From Phallus indusiatus (Eukaryota; Basidiomycota; Agaricomycetes; Phallales; Phallaceae), in NCBI GenBank assembly GCA_027605045.1, contig JAQFWX010000004.1, positions 1,250,683 through 1,314,682 on the forward strand: a DNA stretch of 64,000 nucleotides, written 5' to 3'. Below the pieces are notes generated by a model. The model ran no database searches. It was not told the origin of the DNA and was given only the letters and a program-made list of their open reading frames with translations. The position numbers and the translations under genes were made by a program. Positions within the stretch are counted from its first letter, which is position 1, and every line of letters begins with the position of its first letter. Of this stretch, positions 56,758 through 64,000 are shown in pieces.

Positions 56758-58797
56758 CTATAAATTTTGATAGGAAGGCCTTCGTCTAAGGGAAGGACTT
56801 GACGGACTTTGGAAATAGTGTTCGATATCGGATGCTTCGAATTCGGATGGTGGGGGTGGAGAATGTGTACGCTTTTCTTCTTCATTTACAACAGGCACGT
56901 CTGCAGCCTTAAGGCGGTATATTCGTCGTCGCCGCGCTTTCGTTGGCTGATTAGTTGTCGAGTTGGAAGTTGGGGGTTTATGTGGGACACTGCGAACGGT
57001 AAAGTGTTCGAAAGAGCGTGTAAAAGGTGACATGGTGTGATTTGAATGACTCAAAGTGGTTAAATGGGAAATACTGTTGCTCATTCCAGGTCGTAGAACA
57101 ATGTGACTTTTGCCATCATTGTCTGTAATTGATACAAATTTGGGAGGTGACCCAACGTTGATATTGTCTGAACGACGTGTGCTTGTAGAGAACGATCTTG
57201 ATCGAATAGTGGGATAATCAAGTCTGTCACGAGGAAAATCGTCTTGCAGATCGACGGCATTTGGCGATATAGGCCCATAATCGTCCGCGTCGGGTCCTAG
57301 TACAGACATGTCCCCAAGAGGATTTAAACGTGCTCTTGTAAATTTATTCAGAAAATCCTTTCTTTTTTGGACCAACACGTCTGCAGCTTTGGCGCTGTTA
57401 ATTGACGGATCAATACTATCCGTAGCCTGTGATGCAGTACTTTCACGACCCAATTCGGAACGACCGCGGGATGGACTTGCAGGGTGTGATATTATATTTG
57501 ATTGAGTGTAGATCCGAGGCCGGGTGATTGTTCCACCTCCTATTGCGGGTAAAGTCTCAAATTCGGCGACATCTTCGGATGAAGAAGATACGCTGCGAGC
57601 GTCCCAGCTAATCGTATCGAATGTGCTTGTTTCTTGCCATTCAGCACTAGTTTGACTGGATTCTTCTGACAGATCCGCTAGCCCCCTTGAAGGTGCAAAC
57701 AACTTTTTGAAGCTGGAATAACTAGCTGTTTTAGTGGGAGGATTTGGATGGAGGCCATACAGCGCGTCATGAACGTCGAGATCTGGGGAAGTAGAATGAG
57801 TCGTCATCAAGGGGATGTTTTAAAGTACAAACCGGATGAAACATCACTCCTTTCATCTTCGAAAGCGCTAGAAGAGAAATGCTCGGAATTGGTACGCGCT
57901 ACTGATGGAGCCGATGGAGGTTTAGGAAGTATTCGCTCATCACTAATATGAGTATTTGGGGTGATAGTTACTGGTTCCGAAAGGGCTTTAATCCGGTGTT
58001 TAGATATGTACGGAGTTTCAACCCTCGTTCTTCCCGCGATCCAACGTTGGCTCAGCCTATGTATAATGCCAGGCAAATCTTCACGGAACATCTCCCTTAA
58101 CTGGACCTCGATTTCATGTTGTATGTACTTTTGTATCACAGCGATTGAATCGAATGTGCCGTTAACATCAACGTTTTGAAGGGGATCGGTTTTGAAAACG
58201 ATCGTGATACCCTTTTGTTTGGAAAGAACCAGAACAACATATCCATTGAGTATAAATCGAGATAAGCGTAGAAGCATCGGGACGACTAGAGGTTGATGAG
58301 CGGCAAGCATTCCTCCGGATCCGCTTAAAACATGTATGTCTCTTCGTTTATGATTCAAAGGATTAGCCTTGCAAGGGGATAATTAAATCGGATGAGCACT
58401 TTTGGAGATAACATAACGACTGACCTGAACTTTAGTCCGGAGTACAATATGTGCGTCTCCTGCGTAAGAAAGTCTAAAAATACCTCGAAATTGCTCTAAG
58501 GTGAGTTCACCGATCTCACGGACGTCCAATTCGGGAGGCTGTGGGATATACTCATGATGAATATAAGTAAATGAGAATTGCTTTTGTCAACCACCTGAGA
58601 TCCCATTTCAAGCTCAACAACCTCAATCTTATCTGCGATTACGGGAGGCTTGTTTCCCTTGTTAAGAGCTGCTTCAAGCATAGCTCTGGCATCGCAAAGG
58701 AATTCTTCAGAGAACCGAGGCCATTTGAAAGTGAAGCTGTCAGAGACTTTGATAAGAAGGAATAGTATAAGATAACGTTGTGTATACAATACCTCAT
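56758..58797 (-). CDS. MDM34: ERMES subunit MDM34 (SMP-domain lipid-transfer protein)
   Basis: MDM34 is the mitochondrial outer-membrane subunit of the ER-mitochondria encounter structure; its SMP domain moves phospholipid. About five exons give roughly 580 residues. The start needs a 5-nt first exon (ATGAG, 58793-58797) spliced to C|TTCACTTTC, giving MSFTFKWPRFSEEF, the family's invariant beginning. SMP-domain blocks: MLEAALNKGNKPPVIADKIE, VVELEMGSQPPELDVREIGE, LTLEQFRGIFRLSYAGDAHI, VNGTFDSIAVIQKYIQHEIE and QLREMFREDLPGIIHRLSQR. The C-terminal half is Ser-rich and unstructured, with a basic KARRRRIYRLK patch near the end. Divergent from the UDS1-like gene. Confidence 0.9.
58793..58797 (-). 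other. MDM34: 5-nt coding first exon of MDM34
   Basis: The bases ATGAG are followed by a GTATTG donor and a 56-bp intron (58737-58792) ending CTGACAG. Joining gives MSFTFKWPRF, as in other MDM34 proteins. No ATG lies in frame closer to the SMP domain. Confidence 0.75.
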
Positions 58798-58912
58798 AAA
58801 ATGATTTCTCAAATGTTACTGGTAGTCTGACTATGTAGTAATAAACGCGTAGCACATGGAAACACTGGGAAAAGGAATGAGGGTGATGTAATTGTAGTAA
58901 GAGTAACAACCT

Positions 58913-58936
58913 CGAAACGCCGAAACGCCGAAACGC
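58913..58936. repeat. Perfect 8-bp tandem repeat, 3 copies, in a divergent promoter
   Basis: CGAAACGC is repeated three times in register between the MDM34 and UDS1-like start codons. It could be a factor-binding array or a replication slip. Confidence 0.8.
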
Positions 58937-58985
58937 GGTGTGACAACTCTCATTATACTCAGTTTAGCCCGAGTCTCTGTTCTTC

Positions 58986-61852
58986 ATGAACGGCGTACGC
59001 CGTTTTTTTGCAGCAGCGAAGCCTTCATTTCCGTCTGGACCCGACTTATCACCAATCTCTCCTAGCCAGTCTGACAGCCCAGATGACGCGTATCCTCCTT
59101 CGTCGGCGACCAGCAGTGCCAATCCCGAGCCTTCTACATTCTCAGTAGGCACTCAGCTACAGCAAAACAGTCCCGAGGTTCAAAACGCATCCCCTGCCCC
59201 GAAAAATCAGCCAACCAGTGCGTATGGTGTCTCAGACTCGCTTGAGTCTCCTCCCAACCCTAGTAACAGCCGCCTCACCTCCGAGGACTTGCCCGAACAG
59301 GGGTCGGACTTACGTTCGACTTACCACACGCACAGCTCATCCGCCAGACAACCAACTCCCTCTGATTTTTCCAAACAATCCTCTCCCAAGATGGGCATTC
59401 GAGACGATTTACTGCTAAGCTTGCAGACTAGCGAAGTTATTGTCGACAGTCGCGACTACGAGACTCTAACAACGGAAGAAGTCGAAGCATTGAAAGAGGT
59501 TTGTCAGGCTAATCATACAGTTCTTCTTCTTCATTACTGAATATACTTTAAAGGAACAACGATATCTCTCTTCCAGAACAGACGCTGCCAGAAAGAAATT
59601 AAATTTGGAACTAAAGCTTCGCGATGTTTCCCATAACTTGCAGAAACTGAACGGGTCGAAAGCTAGAACAGAATCTACCGAAAAGAATAAACTAGATGCT
59701 GTCAATGCCGAGATGATTCGGACATTGGAACAGTTACTTCGTGTAGACCGTAGATTATTACAACACCAGTCGGCAGTCCTTAATCAGTCGGTCCGTAGTC
59801 TCGAAAGGCAGCTAAACCCCGACTTAAATCAATTACCAAATTCAAATGGCACAAGGGATTTATCTTTCTCTCCAAAATCCCCAGCTCTTACCTTTTCCTC
59901 TTCTACATCAACACCAACCCGTTCCAAGTTCGAAGGCGCACATTTGTTTGCCGGACATGCACAATCCTCCTTTCCTATATCTTCGCGGCACAGTCAGAAT
60001 ACACATCGAATTCAAGAAATGGAGATGAGGTTGAAAGCTATCGACGACGCGAAGAAACTGGTCGAGACAAAGCTAGTGACATTACAAGAAGAATACCAGC
60101 AGTTGCGACAGCAGAACATAAATCTCGAGAAATCTTACGAAATGCGGCTATCACACGCTCAAAATACGATTCACGACCTAGAAGACAAGCTAGGCACGTC
60201 ACTGAATGCTGAACTGGTTAAAGAACAGTGGGAACGTGATAAAAGGGAATGGGACGATGAACGTGGACAACTGGAATCACACCTGGCTCAACGAGATCTT
60301 GAACGTCAAAAATGGGAAGAAAATCAACGAGACTGGCATACTAATCGCCAAGGCCTTGAGGATTCGGTCAGACGACAAAGAGATATGATTGCTGCTTTGG
60401 AGAGAAGTGTTGAGGACTTGTCGGCGATAAGAATGGAAAAGGAAGAGTTAGACCAGCTTGTTCTACAAAAGGATGATGAACTCCAGCGACTTAAAAAGAT
60501 CATGGGACAGAACGAAACTTCTTGGCAAGCAGAAAGGATCCGGTTGGAAGACGAGCTCGAACAGGCGCGAAACACACCACCACTCCGATCACATATTAAT
60601 GACGAAGTGGAAAATAGGATATTAGCTGAATTTCGCGATTCATTGGAAGAGCTTGTCGATCTTCACGAAATACCCCATGATTCCCAGGACAATGCGGTTT
60701 TGAACCTTCTATCGTCCGTCAGAAATCATCTTACATCACTTTCTGTGAGCATGAAAGATGTAATAGAGGAGAAGGCTGTGCTAGAAGATCAATTACGCAA
60801 CTGTGAATCAGAACTACGTGAAGGTTCGGAGAATCAAGAACGTCTTCGTAGAGAATTGAAGGAAGTCCAACAGACGCTGCGTGAAACAATGGTTGCTATG
60901 CGTGACTTGAAATCCAAGACTAAGGTAAAGTATTTGAATTCATCTCAAGACTTAGATGAAACTAATTCATTTCTCAGGAATTGCCTGAAGATATCCCACC
61001 TCCTGACGCTCTTGCTGTGGAGTATTCGAAAATAGTTGAACAACTAAAGGACTATGGGCGATACTTCCTTCCGTTGAAGCGCGAGCCCCTAGAACCCCAA
61101 AGAATGGGCCTATATCACCTCAACCTTCCCCAATATCCTTTTCGCTCTCCGATCTAGATGTGCGAACTTTAAAGACTTTATATGACCCAAAACAGGGTTT
61201 TGTTTCTCCCTACGTAAATGGTCAATTCAACATTGAAGAGTTCGTACGAATGGTGCATGCTCTCGTTAATGACGATCGTGCACTGATCGAGAGACTGCTT
61301 CGTTTCGCGCAATCCCATGATCTCCTTCGGAATAACGCCGAGAGGGCGCAAAAATTAGCACAAGAAAGTAGCAAAGGTCTGGAGATGTATCAAATGCAAG
61401 TTAGGTCATTAGAAGAACGAAATATGATGCTTACACATAAGCAGCTAACAATGTACGTCATTTTCAGAAACTTTATTTTCTCTCTTGACTAATCGTTGTT
61501 ACTAACTAGGATGGACGAGATTAGCGGTCTTCAGCAGAGTTTGGATATTGTGACGAGTGAAAAAGATGGTCTGAGCGCAACAGCTACGGAACAGGCTTTA
61601 GTCGTCCAACGTCTCACAAACGTCGTAAGCGGAAGGGATCGAACACGTGTGGAAGAAAGCCCGATGGCAACAAAGGCGAGCCTTTTAGTGAAATATTTCA
61701 CCGAAATACAGACAAAACTGCAAGAAGCCCAAGACGAAATTAAACAATTACGCTCAGTTGAAACATCGCAGCGCGTCGCTTTGCTGGATGAGCTCAATTC
61801 GCTTCAGCAGGAAAATAACCGGTTACGAGATCAGTTACGTAACTCAAAATGA
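58986..61852 (+). CDS. UDS1-domain coiled-coil protein (up-regulated during septation); one apparent frameshift
   Basis: Four exons give about 900 residues. ATG 58986: MNGVRRFFAAAKPSFPSG, then a Ser/Pro-rich disordered leader of 130 residues. The Uds1-type domain follows: GIRDDLLLSLQTSEVIVDSR, DYETLTTEEVEALKEEQRYL, SSRTDAARKKLNLELKLRDV. A long coiled coil runs through RLKAIDDAKKLVETKLVTLQ, KREWDDERGQLESHLAQRDL and later LVVQRLTNVVSGRD and LDELNSLQQENNRLRDQL. At 61060-61062 one base is missing: KDYGR|ILPSVEARAPRTPK. The gene then continues open to 61852, so this looks like an error rather than a true end. In fission yeast Uds1-related proteins are linked to septation; the molecular role is unknown. 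Confidence 0.7.
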
Positions 61853-62180
61853 TACCCATTTCACTCGCCTTCTCTTGGTTAAAGTAGATCAGCAATTGGA
61901 CATGGACCGTTGATTTAATCGGGCTATTGGGCAATTCGTGTAGTATAGGACTGTATCCCTAGTGTCTTCGTTGAAAGGAACAGAGCTCTGACTCATGTCT
62001 CCACCATATATTACGCTCCTTTCAGGATCTAAAATTGTGTCATTTACGATGCTAATTTATCATTTTTTATGTTCAAGGGTTACTACGAGGTATATCCATT
62101 TAATGACTATCCATTATAACGGTTCTCCTAAACAATGTTATAAGATATGATCGTGTTGCCCAGAACGAGGCATCCATGGG
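61853..62180. other. Intergenic: convergent 3' regions
   Basis: About 330 bp between convergent stops; AT-rich, with no supported gene. Confidence 0.5.
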
Positions 62181-63816
62181 TTACAGCAATTGTCCAGTAG
62201 CATCTTGAAGGAATTTATTCGCAGATTCCAAATCGTATACCATTTGACCACGGAGAATAGTCTTAACGACTCGACCAACCAAATGCATATCTTTGTACGG
62301 ACTAATCCTATTTTTGAAATATAGGTAATCATCCGTTACCTAAATATGATTCGGGATTTTTGAGTAACAAACTTAGGAAGAGGAGTTACAGTGTACATAC
62401 GATAAACCTTTGAGACGGGTCAAAAACTGCGAAGTCGGCGTCATATCCAATATCGATCCGACCTTTTCGAGAAGACAGTCCAGCGTGTTGGGCGGGCCGT
62501 TCACTCAACCACTCAACGACGTTACGGAACGTGATGCCTCTCTTCAAACCCTCTGTCCAGAGAAGGCTAAGGCCCAACCCCAGTCCGCTGATCCCACCCC
62601 AAGCTTTCATGAAATCGCCTGTGTCCAGACATTTCAGAGAAGATATACAAGGGAATGATCTGAAACAACGAAGTCGATGATGCCGTCCTTGAGTGCTTGC
62701 CACAAAGCTTCCTGATTTTGTTTCGAACGAATAGGGGGGCAGCATTTAAATTGATGATGACCAGCGTGAATTGTTGACGAATCCAAGCAAAGATAATGAT
62801 AGCACGTTTCTACGGTAAGTGGAAGCGTGGTTTTCGCCTCTTTCAACAAGGGGATTGCTGAGGCGGAGGACAGATGAACAATGTGAGTTCTCAGTGCTGG
62901 ATATAGTTTACTCAGTGATACCACCAAAGAAATAGCCTCCAGCTCCATCGTATCCGGTCGAGAAGTAAGGAATGTTTCATAGAGAGTTGGATCCTGATAT
63001 TGATTTTCTTTCTCTTGGGCCTCATTGTTAAGTTCAGCGTGAAACTGAAGAACAGTGTCTGTATCCTAAAACCGTCAGCTCAACATCATTACTTTTGATA
63101 ATATATGTTTACTTTCAAGACGCTCATAGCTTTCCTGACATTTTCCTCCGTTACGGAAGGAAATTCCTGTTGAAACTGTAGCCCTGGCATCAACAAACCA
63201 ACAAATGAAAATCGCACCTCCACACCACTATCGATCAAGAAACACTTGAAGCCTTTGACTCCTGCATTCACAAGAGGTATTAATTCATCCTAAGGCGCCT
63301 TAATTTTATGATCTGCATCGAATTCTTTGAACACACGTCGTTGTTTGGAATAACGCCTCCCCAAAACGCAACATCAGACCAACACTGTCCCTTCGCAGCC
63401 TCCTTCTTCAAATTTAAGTGAGAAACCTTAGTCGTTGGTGGGATTGAATTCAGTGGCATATCAACCACGGTTGTGGTTCCGCCAGATATCGCGGCTTTGG
63501 TTCCAGTATAAAAGCCTTCCCATTCCGTTCTCCCAGGTTCATTCAGGTGGACATGAGGACTACGTTTTCACTTTTGAGATATTGAAACTAAATGAAATAG
63601 AGGCTTTGAACCAACTAACTCAACAAGCCCCGGGAGCACCACGAGATCTCGGAAATCTATAAACTCGATAGTGTTCGTCTGGTAATCCGATTGACTGGAT
63701 TTCTTCAATATCACATTGGAAATCTTTCCCGTTTCAGATATTTCTATTGTCGCAGGAATTGGTTCCTGGTAGGCGTGCAGTTGAACTCGTTCAGAGGTGA
63801 TCACAAGCTTGTGCAT
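62181..63816 (-). CDS. DAL1: Allantoinase (dihydroorotase/hydantoinase superfamily); one apparent frameshift
   Basis: Allantoinase hydrolyses allantoin to allantoate in purine-nitrogen salvage. About six exons give roughly 460 residues. ATG 63816: [20 protein letters not shown]. Metal and active-site elements: [20 protein letters not shown] (HxH), [19 protein letters not shown], the lysine in [10 protein letters not shown] (carbamylated in relatives), [48 protein letters not shown] and VVSDHS(PC). [10 protein letters not shown] together with CCPPIR is characteristic of allantoinase rather than dihydropyrimidinase. The C-terminus [20 protein letters not shown] is complete. At 62651-62653 a run is one G short (minus strand CCC for CCCC); adding it restores [20 protein letters not shown]. 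Nothing else interrupts the frame. Confidence 0.85.
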
Positions 63817-64000
63817 GCTGGAAAGAAGATGGGAGTGACAGGGGGTCCCCTATGTCAAAACTTGTAATATGTCTATATACAACGTGAAATTTGCTTTGGC
63901 TTTTCGCAAGGTGGTTCGTTTGATGAGAATTAATGCCGCTCGGAAGAAGAATCGTTAATCATCAATATAGGTAATAGCGTTCCCAAACCATTTGGGACTC
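63817..64000. other. Upstream of allantoinase to window edge
   Basis: 184 bp with no supported gene; presumably the allantoinase promoter. Confidence 0.4.

Noticed and set aside
1..64000. Transposons, CRISPR arrays, tRNA or rRNA genes
   Set aside because: No terminal repeats, transposase or integrase motifs, spacer arrays or convincing tRNA boxes were seen by eye; a tRNAscan or RepeatMasker run would be decisive.

Overview
This window is nuclear DNA from a filamentous basidiomycete, most likely an Agaricomycete. The genes are dense and carry many introns, mostly 45-75 bp with GT(A/G)NGT donors. The gene set is purely fungal: MGM101, SPC19 of the DASH complex, KCH1, MDM34 of ERMES, ORM1, a UDS1-type septation protein, and several basidiomycete proteins of unknown function. 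No prokaryotic feature, CRISPR array, rRNA, recognisable tRNA or transposon was seen. Gene models were built by reading across introns and matching conserved family motifs by eye; no database search was run.

Layout, with strand. 1-3.9 kb: broken SLH1/ASCC3 helicase (+), cut by the window edge. 3.9-5.8 kb: kynurenine aminotransferase (-). 7.2-9.7 kb: ferric reductase (+). 9.9-13.7 kb: ankyrin/DysF/FYVE/RING protein (+). 13.8-14.7 kb: CCDC97-like (-). 15.0-16.6 kb: DHHC palmitoyltransferase (+). 17.1-18.1 kb: MGM101 (+). 18.1-18.9 kb: SPC19 (-). 19.5-21.2 kb: KCH1 (-). 21.6-24.1 kb: flavin monooxygenase (-). 24.6-26.0 kb: RPA-interacting protein (-). 26.5-28.6 kb: RBG1/DRG1 GTPase (+). 28.6-31.0 kb: ALG8 (-). 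31.1-31.6 kb: VMA21 (+). 31.8-33.3 kb: RNR2 (-). 33.8-34.7 kb: hypothetical (+). 35.2-36.2 kb: calcineurin B (-). 37.1-38.0 kb: NCS1/frequenin (-). 38.3-39.9 kb: Cys-rich hypothetical (+). 40.7-42.4 kb: hypothetical with a CaaX-like end (+). 42.7-44.6 kb: HSV2-type PROPPIN (+). 44.7-45.6 kb: IMP2 (-). 45.9-49.5 kb: large membrane protein (-). 49.8-51.3 kb: MTD1 (+). 51.4-52.3 kb: ORM1 (-). 53.0-56.6 kb: Virilizer-like protein (+). 56.8-58.8 kb: MDM34 (-). 59.0-61.9 kb: UDS1-like (+). 62.2-63.8 kb: allantoinase (-).

The genes do not form one pathway. Themes recur: mitochondrial maintenance (MGM101, IMP2, MDM34, aminotransferase), ER and membrane-trafficking functions (ALG8, VMA21, ORM1, palmitoyltransferase, FYVE-RING protein, PROPPIN), and calcium signalling (calcineurin B next to NCS1).

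The most notable points are as follows. The SLH1 copy is a pseudogene with stops, frameshifts, a 10-bp tandem duplication and a lost C-terminus. Four otherwise intact genes each carry one single-base contraction, three of them in plain homopolymer runs, which looks more like base-calling error than decay. Three introns need GC-AG splicing. MDM34 appears to start with a 5-nt coding exon. A Virilizer-type m6A-writer subunit and a five-domain E3-ligase-like protein are also present.
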